Notes: a model not told the origin generated them from the letters alone. Counted from the first letter of the stretch, positions 1 to 6,931 are shown. The stretch: DNA of 15,049 nt from Dehalococcoidia bacterium (GCA_021296055.1 JAGWBE010000008.1:22112-37160), one strand, 5' to 3'. Numbers and translations are program-made.

Positions 1-1
1 C

Positions 2-271
2 AAGTCCGCGGTCGCCGTCGGCCAAGCGCAGGCGCTCGCGCTGCTGGTGGCCGCCGACGCGGGCATAGAGGTGCACCGCTACGCGCCATCCCAGGTCAAG
101 CACGCGGTCGCCGACTACGGCGCGGGCACTAAGGCGCAACTCCAACGCTCCCTCCGCTTATTGCTGGCGCTGCCCCCCGAGCCTATGGCTGACGACGCCT
201 CCGACGCGCTGGCCGTCGCCCTCTGCCACCTCCAGCACTGGCGCACGGAGCAGCGGGTGCGCACGTCGTGA
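2..271 (+). CDS. ruvC: RuvC Holliday junction endonuclease, C-terminal part (5' truncated)
   Basis: The reading frame is open from base 2 to a TGA at 269-271, giving about 89 residues of what should be a protein of about 165 residues; the N-terminal half lies outside the window. RuvC is the dimeric resolvase that nicks Holliday junctions symmetrically in the RuvABC complex. The visible part starts within the helix containing GQAQALALL, continues through YAPSQVKHAVADYGAGTKAQ, a typical RuvC junction-binding segment, and ends with DDASDALAVALCH, which carries the two C-terminal catalytic aspartates of the DxxDA motif. A GTG at 47 is only an internal valine, since homology to the family extends upstream of it. 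The stop overlaps the ruvA start by four bases (GTGA), indicating translational coupling. Identification is firm; only the gene start is unseen. Confidence 0.95.
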   Translation, partial: KSAVAVGQAQALALLVAADAGIEVHRYAPSQVKHAVADYGAGTKAQLQRSLRLLLALPPEPMADDASDALAVALCHLQHWRTEQRVRTS

Positions 272-858
272 GCCTCATCGCCGCAATCGCGGGGAGCATC
301 GCCGCAAAAGGTCCCGACTTCGCACTGGTGGCCGTCGGCGGCGTGACGCTCAAGGTCTACGCTCCCGCGTTCGACCTCGTCTCTATGGGCGACGAGGGCG
401 CGCCAGTGCGCCTCCACACGCACCTCATCGTGCGCGAAGACGACCTCCAGCTCTACGGTTTTCTCGAACCGCAGGCGCAGCGGCTGTTCGAACTGCTCAT
501 CGGCGTCAGCGGGGTCGGCCCGCGCGTCGCGCTCGGCTTGCTCTCCGCCCTGCCCGCGGGCGAAGCCGCCGCCGCCATCGTGTCGGAGGACATCGTCGCC
601 CTCGCCCGCGCTCCCGGCGTCGGCAAGCGCACCGCCGAGCGCCTCATCCTGGAGTTGCGCCAGAAGTTAGAGGTGGAGACGCGCGCCGAGCCCGTCGTTC
701 CAGGCGCCCGCGCCACCGGCGACGCAGCCCTCGACTTCCTGGTGAGCCTCGGCTTCGCCGCTTCCGAGGCGCGCCAGGCCCTCTCGGTCGAGCGCGATGC
801 GGATCTGGCGGTGGAGGAGCGAGTGAGGCGCGCCCTGCAGCGGATGGGACAGGGGTAA
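268..858 (+). CDS. ruvA: RuvA Holliday junction branch migration protein
   Basis: This 196-residue protein has the normal length for RuvA, the tetrameric DNA-binding subunit that loads the RuvB motor on Holliday junctions. Residues 1-64 match domain I, an OB fold beginning MSLIAAIAGSI and ending near LQLYGFL. Two helix-hairpin-helix motifs follow: GVSGVGPRVAL at about 79-89 and APGVGKRTAERLILELRQKL at about 114-133. A linker with charged and small residues leads to domain III (about 150-196, beginning GDAALDFLVSLGF), which contacts RuvB. The GTG start overlaps the ruvC stop, so translation is probably coupled, and no strong ribosome-binding site is needed. ruvB is not next to it; after a short gap comes an unrelated small gene and then uvrB. 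Confidence 0.96.
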   Translation: MSLIAAIAGSIAAKGPDFALVAVGGVTLKVYAPAFDLVSMGDEGAPVRLHTHLIVREDDLQLYGFLEPQAQRLFELLIGVSGVGPRVALGLLSALPAGEAAAAIVSEDIVALARAPGVGKRTAERLILELRQKLEVETRAEPVVPGARATGDAALDFLVSLGFAASEARQALSVERDADLAVEERVRRALQRMGQG

Positions 859-889
859 GGCTGCCCGCCACCTCCGTCCCGCGCTGGCG

Positions 890-895
890 TACAAT
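890..895 (+). promoter_or_regulatory. Possible -10 element upstream of the 100-residue gene
   Basis: TACAAT lies in the ruvA downstream gap and differs from TATAAT at one base. It would start a transcript near 902, about 25 bases before the ATG at 927 and including its ribosome-binding site. No convincing -35 hexamer lies 16-18 bases upstream, so this is weak evidence for an independent promoter inside the cluster. Confidence 0.25.
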
Positions 896-916
896 GGGCG
901 AGCGGCTCGTCAGCCC

Positions 917-921
917 GGAGG
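917..921 (+). promoter_or_regulatory. Ribosome-binding site deciding the start at 927
   Basis: GGAGG lies 5 bases before the ATG at 927. It supports that codon over the in-frame ATG at 894, which has no such signal and overlaps the putative TACAAT element. Confidence 0.7.
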
Positions 922-926
922 CGCTT

Positions 927-1229
927 ATGCCCGAACACCCGCCGCCCAGCGCGGCCAGCCCCCGCCCCATCCCGCGCCCCTTCGCCTTCCACTGGGGCAA
1001 AGGACTGGTGGTGGAGGAGGCGTCCATCGAGACGCCCTACACCGAGCCGACCATCCAACTGCTGGAGTACGAGGACGGCTCGGAGACGCTGCGCTTCTGC
1101 TACTACCACGGCCCGCGCTTCGGACGCGGCCCGGCAATGATGGACGCCGACGCACTGGACGACATGCGCGAGGCGCTCCAAGAGACGCCCCGCCTGCGCG
1201 CGCTGCTGAAGCGGTTGACGGAGGACTAG
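927..1229 (+). CDS. Conserved-looking hypothetical protein, 100 residues
   Basis: I do not recognise this family. The ATG at 927 has GGAGG five bases upstream and is preferred over an ATG at 894 that would add 11 residues. The product begins with a proline-rich, probably disordered segment (residues 1-20), followed by a compact region with alternating hydrophobic and acidic residues: FAFHWGKGLVVEEASIETPYTEPTIQLLEYEDGSETLRFCYYHGPRFGRGP. It ends with a helical stretch, DALDDMREALQETPRLRALLKRL. There is no signal peptide, membrane segment or metal-binding cluster. The middle part looks like a small beta-sheet domain and the tail like an amphipathic helix. It lies between ruvA and uvrB, and its TAG is two bases before the uvrB GTG, so it is probably cotranscribed with uvrB. 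A DNA-repair role can be guessed only from context. Confidence 0.8.
   Translation: MPEHPPPSAASPRPIPRPFAFHWGKGLVVEEASIETPYTEPTIQLLEYEDGSETLRFCYYHGPRFGRGPAMMDADALDDMREALQETPRLRALLKRLTED
1220..1224 (+). promoter_or_regulatory. Ribosome-binding site for uvrB
   Basis: GGAGG lies seven bases before the uvrB GTG at 1232, inside the last codons of the preceding gene. It supports the GTG start over the in-frame ATG at 1250. Confidence 0.65.
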
Positions 1230-1231
1230 GC

Positions 1232-3289
1232 GTGGCCACGCTGCCGGAGATGATCGACGCGAGCACGCCGTTCGAGGTGACGGCGGACTTCGTGCCCCGC
1301 GGCGACCAGCCGGAGGCCATCCGCCAACTCACGGAGGGCGTGCAGGAGGGTCTCCACTACCAGACGCTGCTCGGCGTAACCGGCTCCGGCAAGACCTACT
1401 CCATGGCGAAGATCGTGGAGGGCGTGCAGCGCCCGACGCTGGTCATCGCCCCCAACAAGACGCTGGCGGCGCAGTTGGCGAGCGAGTTTCGCGACTTCTT
1501 CCCCAAGAACGCCGTCGAGTACTTCGTCTCCTACTACGACTACTACCAGCCGGAGGCGTACGTTCCCAAGACCGACACCTACATCGAGAAGGACGCCGAC
1601 GTAAACGACGAGATCGACAAGCTGCGCCACTCGGCGACCCGCGCCCTGATGACGCGCCGCGACGTTCTCATCGTCGCCTCCGTCTCGTGCATCTACGGCC
1701 TCGGCTCCCCGGACGAGTACTACTCCTTCGTCGAGACCGTGCGCCGGGGCGAGCGCAAGAACCGCAACCGCCTGGTGCGCCGCCTGATCGAGATGCAGTA
1801 CGAGCGCAACGACTTCGACCTCGCCCGCGCGCGCTTCCGCATCCGCGGCGACACGCTGGAGCTGCTGCCCGCTTACGAGGACGCCGCCGTGCGCATCGAG
1901 TTCTTCGGCGACGAGGTGGAGCGCATCGTGGAGCTCGACCCGCTGACCGGGGAGCTGCTCGCCGACCGCCAGCGCGTCGACATCTACCCGGCCAAGCACT
2001 TCGTGACCTCCGCCGAGAAGATCGACGCCGCCATCGCGGACATCGAAACGGAGCTGGAAGAGCGCCTCGCCTTCTTCCGCGAGCAGGGCAGGGTGCTTGA
2101 GGCGCAGCGCCTCGAACACCGCACGCGCTACGACATGGAGATGCTGCGCGAGACGGGCTACTGCGCCGGCGTGGAGAACTACTCCCAGCCGCTAGGGCGC
2201 CGTCCGCGTCACAGCGCCCCCTGGACGCTGTTGGACTACTTCCCCGACGACTTCTTGCTGATACTGGACGAGTCGCACATGGCCATCCCCCAGCTGCGGG
2301 CGATGTACCACGGCGATATGTCCCGCAAGAACGTGCTGGTCGACTTCGGCTTTCGTCTCCCCTCCGCCATCGACAACCGCCCTCTCAACTTCGACGAGGT
2401 GGAGCTGCGCATCAACCAGGCGCTCTTCATCTCCGCAACGCCGGGCCCTTACGAGATGCAGCGCTCCGAGCGCGTGGTGGAGCAGGTCATCCGCCCTACC
2501 GGCCTGCTGGACCCGACCATCGAGGTGAAGCAGACCAAAGGACAGATTGATGACTTGCTGGATCAGCTAGCCCGGCGCGTCGCCAAGGGGCAGCGCGCGC
2601 TCGTGACGACGCTCACCAAGCGCATGGCGGAGGAGCTGACCGACTACCTGCGCGAGATGAACGTGAAGGTGCACTATCTCCACTCGGAGATCGACACGCT
2701 GGAGCGCATCGAGATACTGCGCGACTTGCGCCTGGGCGTCTACGACGTGGTGGTGGGCATCAACCTGCTGCGGGAGGGGCTGGATCTGCCGGAAGTGAGT
2801 TTGGTGGCGATCCTCGACGCCGACAAGGAGGGCTACCTGCGCTCCGCCACCTCGCTCATCCAGACCGTCGGTAGGGCGGCGCGGCACGTGGAGGGGCACG
2901 TGGTGATGTACGCCGACCGGGTGACCGACTCGATGCGCCGGTGCATCGACGAGACCTACCGCCGCCGCGAGATACAAGAGCGTTTCAACACCGAGCACGG
3001 CATCCAGCCCGAGGGCATCCAGAAGGCTGTCCACGACATCACCGAGCGCATCCGCGAGGTCGCCGAGCCCAAGGCGGCCTACAACGTGCGGCGTGAGATG
3101 TCCAAGGACGACCTCGCCCGCGCCGTCAAGGAACTCGAATCGGAGATGCGCAGCGCCGCCAAGAAGCTGGAGTTCGAGAAGGCGGCGGCGCTCCGCGACG
3201 AGATGATCGAGCTCAAGCGCCTCGTGGCCGCCCAAGAAGTAGTGATGCGCGGTGAGCGGGGCGAACGGGCGGGGCGGGCCTCCGCGTAG
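1232..3289 (+). CDS. uvrB: UvrABC system protein B (excision nuclease subunit)
   Basis: This 685-residue protein has the full family length. UvrB verifies DNA damage after UvrA loading and recruits UvrC for dual incision. Visible motifs in order: Walker A GVTGSGKT (48-55); the beta-hairpin segment YFVSYYDYYQPEAYVP (about 97-112), whose tyrosines insert between the strands at the lesion; the Walker B-type LILDESHM (about 342-349); the helicase motif GINLLREGLDLPEVSLVAILDADKEG; and motif VI QTVGRAARH. The C-terminal UVR domain (about 624-665, containing KKLEFEKAAALRDEM) binds UvrC. The GTG start has GGAGG seven bases upstream. The stop TAG shares its last base with the GTG of the next gene (TAGTG), suggesting coupled translation of the downstream lipoprotein. 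Confidence 0.98.
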   Translation: MATLPEMIDASTPFEVTADFVPRGDQPEAIRQLTEGVQEGLHYQTLLGVTGSGKTYSMAKIVEGVQRPTLVIAPNKTLAAQLASEFRDFFPKNAVEYFVSYYDYYQPEAYVPKTDTYIEKDADVNDEIDKLRHSATRALMTRRDVLIVASVSCIYGLGSPDEYYSFVETVRRGERKNRNRLVRRLIEMQYERNDFDLARARFRIRGDTLELLPAYEDAAVRIEFFGDEVERIVELDPLTGELLADRQRVDIYPAKHFVTSAEKIDAAIADIETELEERLAFFREQGRVLEAQRLEHRTRYDMEMLRETGYCAGVENYSQPLGRRPRHSAPWTLLDYFPDDFLLILDESHMAIPQLRAMYHGDMSRKNVLVDFGFRLPSAIDNRPLNFDEVELRINQALFISATPGPYEMQRSERVVEQVIRPTGLLDPTIEVKQTKGQIDDLLDQLARRVAKGQRALVTTLTKRMAEELTDYLREMNVKVHYLHSEIDTLERIEILRDLRLGVYDVVVGINLLREGLDLPEVSLVAILDADKEGYLRSATSLIQTVGRAARHVEGHVVMYADRVTDSMRRCIDETYRRREIQERFNTEHGIQPEGIQKAVHDITERIREVAEPKAAYNVRREMSKDDLARAVKELESEMRSAAKKLEFEKAAALRDEMIELKRLVAAQEVVMRGERGERAGRASA

Positions 3290-4245
3290 TGCGCCGGACG
3301 CTCGCTGCGCTTCTGTTGGCCGCAACGGCCATGGCCGTTGCCGCTTGCGGCGGCGCAAAGCCCGGCGACCCCGCGCTGCCCCCAGGCTTCGCCGACCGAG
3401 GCGTCCCTCCCGTCGAACTGAACGCCTACGTCTACGCCGACCTCGACTACGCGGTCTCCGTCGAAGTCGCCGCGTTTGGCGGCCCGGCGGACGCTCTGCC
3501 GTTCGCCGTCCGCCGCGCGGAAGGCGCAGTGGCCGCGCCCGATACGGAGCAGGCGGCGCGGTTCGAGTTGGACGCGGCCTGGCAGGCGGAAGCGGCGGTC
3601 TCTTGGCTGGACGAGCAGTCGGGCGCGTGGGCCATGGCGGATGGGCTTGTCTTGGCGGTTGCGAGCGAGCCGGGCGCGTGGGCGGACGAGATGGCGGCGG
3701 GCTGGAGCCTTGAGCGGCGTGAGACCGTCGAGTCGCGCTACCCGGAGGCGTGGGAGGCGCTGAGGTTGCTGCCGGAGGCGCCGCCGGGGGAGCCGTTGGC
3801 GGCGGGATTCGTGCGGAACGCCGCCGCCGTCGCCGACGACCTAGCGGCGCTGACGCGGGCGGACGCGCCGGATCTGAAGCAGGCGCTTGGCCTCGCTCGC
3901 ATCGACACGATCGCCTTCGTCGTCTACGCCGAGCGCCCCGGCGCGTTGCGGGACGGAGCAACGCCCGATTCGCTGCGCGAGGCTAGGGTGGGCGCCATCG
4001 CCGTCGCCAAGTCCCGCTACCCCGCGCTCATCATCGGCTCGCTCACCAACCGCTTCGCCGCGCAGCTGGGGCTGGAGGAGGCGGAGGTGGCAGGCGAGCG
4101 CGCGTGGCGGCGCAGCCTGCAAGGTAGGGCGCACCTGGTCGTGAAGACCTACGGGGCGGCGTTCTACTTCGCCGTCGCGCCGACGGCGGAGGGCGCCGAG
4201 GCGCTGGTCGCGTCGGTGATCCGCAGCCAGGAGGCGCGGGCGTAG
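3289..4245 (+). CDS. Putative lipoprotein of unknown function
   Basis: The 318-residue product starts with a type II signal peptide: MRR, a hydrophobic stretch of leucines and alanines, and a lipobox ending AVAAC with the lipidated Cys at residue 20, followed by a glycine-rich GGAKPGDP linker. It should be processed by Lgt and signal peptidase II and anchored on the outside of the membrane. The rest is alanine- and glutamate-rich with no cysteines and no motif I recognise. It includes a repeated-looking pattern of short strands and helices (for example YPEAWEALRLLPEAPPGEPLAAGFV, about 148-172, and ARVGAIAVAKSRYPALIIGSL, about 235-255). Its GTG overlaps the uvrB stop by one base and there is no clear ribosome-binding site, so expression probably depends on termination-reinitiation after uvrB. 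The function is unknown; nothing links it to DNA repair beyond the operon position. Confidence 0.82.
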   Translation: MRRTLAALLLAATAMAVAACGGAKPGDPALPPGFADRGVPPVELNAYVYADLDYAVSVEVAAFGGPADALPFAVRRAEGAVAAPDTEQAARFELDAAWQAEAAVSWLDEQSGAWAMADGLVLAVASEPGAWADEMAAGWSLERRETVESRYPEAWEALRLLPEAPPGEPLAAGFVRNAAAVADDLAALTRADAPDLKQALGLARIDTIAFVVYAERPGALRDGATPDSLREARVGAIAVAKSRYPALIIGSLTNRFAAQLGLEEAEVAGERAWRRSLQGRAHLVVKTYGAAFYFAVAPTAEGAEALVASVIRSQEARA

Positions 4246-4279
4246 AGCAGGAGCGCTCCATTCCGGGACGCCGCTAAAG

Positions 4280-4309
4280 TTGACAATTAAGATCGACTTT
4301 CTCTAGACT
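4280..4309 (+). promoter_or_regulatory. Promoter of the DUF59-Mrp pair (near-leaderless)
   Basis: A perfect -35 TTGACA (4280-4285) and a -10 TAGACT (4304-4309, 4 of 6 matches) are separated by 18 bases, in the only AT-rich stretch of this gap. A start site about 7 bases after the -10 falls on or next to the ATG at 4316, and no Shine-Dalgarno sequence precedes that ATG. The mRNA is therefore predicted to be leaderless or nearly so. Confidence 0.65.
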
Positions 4310-4315
4310 GCCCCT

Positions 4316-4636
4316 ATGACGACCAAGAAGCAGGTCGGGGTCGAAGAGGTCACGGACGCGCTGAAGGATGTCTACGACCCGGAGATTCCGGTAAACATCG
4401 TAGACCTCGGGCTGGTGTACGGCGTGGACGTGGACGAGGGGAGCAACGTGAGCGTGAAGATGACGCTCACCGCCGCCGGATGCGGGATGGGCCCCTTCAT
4501 CGCACAACAGGCCGAGTGGGCAGTGGCGGACGTTGACGGGGTGAACGACGTGAGCGTTGAGGTGGTCTTCGAGCCGCCGTGGAGTCCCGACCGCATCTCC
4601 GAGGATGGCAAGAAGCTCCTCGGCCTCGACGACTAG
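4316..4636 (+). CDS. DUF59/MIP18-family (SufT/PaaD-like) Fe-S cluster assembly protein
   Basis: The 106-residue product carries the family signature DPEIPVNIVDLGLVYGVDVD (21-40). It continues with a strand containing VSVKMTLTAAGCGMGP (45-60), where Cys56 occupies the conserved cysteine position of the family (commonly TSPGCP), and ends with VEVVFEPPWSPDRISEDGKKLLGL. Bacterial DUF59 proteins such as SufT help mature Fe-S proteins; PaaD-like members are dedicated to phenylacetyl-CoA oxygenase, but no paa gene is near. The length is typical of stand-alone members. A strong -35/-10 pair sits directly upstream and there is no ribosome-binding site, so translation is probably leaderless. The next gene is an Mrp-type ATPase, the usual functional partner, and in some bacteria the two domains are fused. 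The exact client proteins are unknown; the Fe-S UDG in this window is one possible client, by inference. Confidence 0.93.
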   Translation: MTTKKQVGVEEVTDALKDVYDPEIPVNIVDLGLVYGVDVDEGSNVSVKMTLTAAGCGMGPFIAQQAEWAVADVDGVNDVSVEVVFEPPWSPDRISEDGKKLLGLDD

Positions 4637-4733
4637 CGTCCCGCCACGCGTTCCCGCATCATCGTTCGGAGAGCAGGGCCGCGCGGAGCGCCCGCACTAA
4701 CCGCGCGCGAGCGCGTATGGGCGAGCCGCAAGC

Positions 4734-4739
4734 AGGAGG
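4734..4739 (+). promoter_or_regulatory. Ribosome-binding site deciding the Mrp-like ATPase start
   Basis: AGGAGG lies ten bases before the ATG at 4750. The competing in-frame ATG at 4717 and GTG at 4579 have no such signal, and the GTG lies inside the upstream gene. Confidence 0.7.
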
Positions 4740-4749
4740 CAGCCGCGCG

Positions 4750-5577
4750 ATGCAGCAGCAGATGACCGAGGAGCAGCGCCAGGCGCGCCTCGCCCAGATC
4801 AAGCGCCAGTGGGAGCAGCGCCGTCAAATCGGCCGCTCCCTTGGCCGGATCAAGACCAAGATCGGAGTCTACAGCGGCAAGGGCGGCGTCGGCAAGACCA
4901 CGGTCGCCGTCAACCTCGCCGCCTACCTCGTCAAGCAGGGCTACCAGGTCGGTCTCCTTGACGCGGACATCGATTGCCCCAACGCCCACAAGGTGCTCGG
5001 CGTCACCGAGCGCCCCCTCGTCGAGGACGGCCGCCTGACCCCGCCGCAGAAGGACGGCGTGAAGGTCGTCTCCATGGCCTTCTTCCAGGAGAAGGAGGAC
5101 GAGGCCATCATCTGGCGCGGCCCGATGATCCACAACGCCATCAATCAGTTCCTCCAGATGACCGACTGGGGCGACCTCGACTTCCTCGTCGTGGATATGC
5201 CGCCCGGCACCTCCGACGCGCCGCTCACGGTTATGCAGGTGCTGTCGATGGACGGGTTCGTTGTTGTGACCACTCCCCAGGCCCTGGCCGCTATGGACGC
5301 CAAGCGCTCCATCAACATGATTCGCAAGCTCAACGTGAATGTGCTGGGCGTAGTGGAGAACTTCAGCGGCGAGGTCTTTGGCGCGGGCGCGGGCCGCGAC
5401 CTGGCCGACGAACTGGCGCTGCCCTACCTGGGCAGCGTCGCCCTGCGCCCCGACTACAAGGACCAGACGCGCGCGCCGGTCTTGTCGCTGGCGGAGGTGG
5501 AGGAGGAGTACCACGCCCTCTGGTCGGGCGTGCGGGCCCAACTCGAGCGCCTGGAACGCATGCCGGAGCAGGTGTAG
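4750..5577 (+). CDS. mrp: Mrp/ApbC/NBP35-type P-loop ATPase, atypical (no CxxC)
   Basis: The 275-residue product has a charged N-terminal helix rich in Gln, Arg and Glu (1-33) and then a deviant Walker A with the signature lysine, SGKGGVGKTT (42-51). The switch region follows as LLDADIDCPN, then LDFLVVDMPPGTSDAPLTVMQ and VVVTTPQALAAMDAKRSINM, all characteristic of Mrp/Nbp35 Fe-S carrier ATPases. The odd feature is the C-terminal part: the usual ENMSYF-CPxC segment that binds the bridging cluster is replaced by ENFSGEVFGAGAGRDLADEL, with no cysteine pair. The only conserved-looking cysteine left is in DIDCPN, near residue 79. It may use a different ligand set, or may be a regulatory rather than a carrier ATPase. 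It follows the DUF59 gene by 113 bases, probably in one transcript. The start is chosen from AGGAGG ten bases upstream. Confidence 0.9.
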   Translation: MQQQMTEEQRQARLAQIKRQWEQRRQIGRSLGRIKTKIGVYSGKGGVGKTTVAVNLAAYLVKQGYQVGLLDADIDCPNAHKVLGVTERPLVEDGRLTPPQKDGVKVVSMAFFQEKEDEAIIWRGPMIHNAINQFLQMTDWGDLDFLVVDMPPGTSDAPLTVMQVLSMDGFVVVTTPQALAAMDAKRSINMIRKLNVNVLGVVENFSGEVFGAGAGRDLADELALPYLGSVALRPDYKDQTRAPVLSLAEVEEEYHALWSGVRAQLERLERMPEQV

Positions 5578-5601
5578 GCGCAGCGCGCTGTTTCATCAAC
5601 C

Positions 5602-5626
5602 GGAATAGCGCGCCGCCTTATGACGG
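5602..5626 (+). repeat. Direct repeat left of fic (pairs with 7011-7035)
   Basis: These 25 bases match 7011-7035 at about 18 of 25 positions in the same orientation. The end CTTATGACGG (5617-5626) is identical in both. Together the copies bracket the fic gene. Confidence 0.5.
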
Positions 5627-5688
5627 CCTAGCGCTTAGGATAGAAGACCCCCTCCCGTTATTCCACGAAAGTGAAATAGCGCGTTCGA

Positions 5689-5719
5689 TTATTCTGTTTT
5701 AGAAGGTAAAACAGAATAA
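5689..5719. repeat. Perfect 13-bp inverted repeat, 5-base loop
   Basis: The arms TTATTCTGTTTTA (5689-5701) and TAAAACAGAATAA (5707-5719) are exact reverse complements around GAAGG. The stem is AT-rich, unlike a classical GC-rich terminator, although TTTTA on either strand could aid termination between the converging genes. A diverged version of the same palindrome lies at 6987-7017. Confidence 0.85.
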
Positions 5720-5764
5720 GCCCTCCGGTTATTTCACAAAGCGAAACAATGCGCGGCGGTCTCC

Positions 5765-6925
5765 CTATAGCGGCTCAGTCTCCTGATGGAGGATGGCGAG
5801 GTAACGGTCATAGACGAACAGGCGCCCGCGGCGTCTGCCGGTGATCTCCCTTGCGACGCCGAGGTTCTCCAGCTGCGCGAGCGCTGATGCGCAGGCGGAG
5901 TAGGAGAGGCCCGTGAGCCTTCGCGCCTCGGTGACGGAGAGGATGGGGGAACGCATGAGGTGTTGGTGCACGCGCAGCAGCGAGCCGGCGCGCGACCCGG
6001 CGCTGATGCGGTCGCGGTCGTCCCTGAATATCTCGTACAGCCGCTGCGCTGTCGCCACGACGCTCTCGGCGGTGTCCCGCACGCCCTCGAGGAAGAAGCG
6101 GAGCCATGCCTCCCAGTCGCCCGTGCGCCGCACGTTGTCCAGTAGGTCGTAGTAGCGCTCGCGGTGTTGCTTGAAGTACAGGCTGAGGTAGAGGACGGGG
6201 TCGCGCAGCATGCCCGCCTGGCACAGCAGGAAGGTGATGAGCAGCCGTCCCGTTCGGCCGTTGCCGTCCAGGAAGGGGTGGATGGTCTCGAACTGCACGT
6301 GGGCGATCGCGGCGCGCAGCAGCACGGGCAGGCCGTCGTCCTCCGTGTGCAGGAAGGCCTCGAGCGCGCCCATGCAGTCCGCGACCTCCGTGTGGGGCGG
6401 CGGGACGTATGCGGCGTTGCCCGGACGTGCGCCGCCGATCCAGTTCTGGGAGCGGCGGAACTCCCCCGGCGTCTTGTCGCTGCCGCGCCCGCTCCGCATG
6501 AGGATGGCGTGGATCTCGCGGATGAGGCGGTTGGAGAGGGGGAAGTCTCCCCGCAGGCGCTCCAGGCCGTGCTCCATCGCGGCTACGTAGTTGACCACCT
6601 CGCGCACGTCGTCCAGCGGCACGCCTGGGGCGGCTCCCGCCTCGAAGCGCATGAGGTCGGACAGCGACGACTGTGTGCCCTCAATCTGCGAGGAGAGGAC
6701 GGCCTCCTTCCGCACGTAGGCGTAGGTAAGCAGCTCCGCGTCCGGGAGGGTCTGGGACGCCCCGTCGATGCGCCCCAAGGCCATGGCGGCATCCACCAGC
6801 AGTTGCTGCAGCCCGCCGTCCAGCGCGATGGGCGGGTCGGGCGGCAGCGGCGCGGGCACGAAGGCGCGGACGCGCTCCCCGGCGACGATGCGCTCTTCGT
6901 AGCGGCCAACGTTTACGCGCTCCAC
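5765..6925 (-). CDS. Fic-domain protein adenylyltransferase (class II, self-inhibited)
   Basis: Fic enzymes usually transfer AMP from ATP to hydroxyl side chains of target proteins. The product (386 residues from the GTG at 6925; 397 from the ATG at 6958) has an N-terminal segment RVRAFVPAPLPPDP typical of large Fic proteins. It carries the inhibitory-helix motif SSQIEG (S/TxxxEG, about 78-83) and the complete active-site loop HPFLDGNGRTGR (216-227), with catalytic His216 and the ATP-binding arginines present. A winged-helix-like C-terminus (about 318-374: SVTEARRLTGLSYSACASALAQLENLGV) suggests DNA binding or autoregulation. The GTG is chosen because GGAGG lies six bases upstream, while the ATG at 6958 has none. 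No separate antitoxin is next to it, as expected for a class II enzyme carrying its own inhibitory glutamate. It sits alone between converging blocks inside palindromic repeats, suggesting acquisition. Targets are unknown. Confidence 0.93.
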   Translation of the reverse strand: MERVNVGRYEERIVAGERVRAFVPAPLPPDPPIALDGGLQQLLVDAAMALGRIDGASQTLPDAELLTYAYVRKEAVLSSQIEGTQSSLSDLMRFEAGAAPGVPLDDVREVVNYVAAMEHGLERLRGDFPLSNRLIREIHAILMRSGRGSDKTPGEFRRSQNWIGGARPGNAAYVPPPHTEVADCMGALEAFLHTEDDGLPVLLRAAIAHVQFETIHPFLDGNGRTGRLLITFLLCQAGMLRDPVLYLSLYFKQHRERYYDLLDNVRRTGDWEAWLRFFLEGVRDTAESVVATAQRLYEIFRDDRDRISAGSRAGSLLRVHQHLMRSPILSVTEARRLTGLSYSACASALAQLENLGVAREITGRRRGRLFVYDRYLAILHQETEPL

Positions 6926-6931
6926 GGCGAG

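Larger units (their letters stand above)
5578..5764. repeat. Left flank of fic: cluster of diverged palindromic repeats
   Basis: This 187-base gap between converging mrp and fic genes is AT-richer than its surroundings and holds several related hairpin units. One begins at about 5656 (TTATTCCAC, GAAA loop, GTGAAATAG). The second is the perfect inverted repeat at 5689-5719. The third begins at about 5727 (TTATTTC, spacer, GAAACAA). Units one and three are followed by GCGCG and align with each other almost end to end. CAAAGCGAAA at 5737-5746 recurs at 7076-7085 on the other side of fic. No open frame or T-tract terminator is evident. Confidence 0.6.

Noticed and set aside
2567..3961. Long minus-strand frame of 464 codons opposite uvrB and the lipoprotein gene
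   Set aside because: It spans a uvrB coding region of clear homology on the other strand, and its translation is Arg/Pro-rich low complexity, as expected of a shadow frame in GC-rich DNA.
4579..4749. Upstream extension of the Mrp-like protein from a GTG at 4579 or an ATG at 4717
   Set aside because: The GTG lies inside the DUF59 gene, the extra residues are Arg/Ala-rich junk, and only the ATG at 4750 has a Shine-Dalgarno sequence (AGGAGG).
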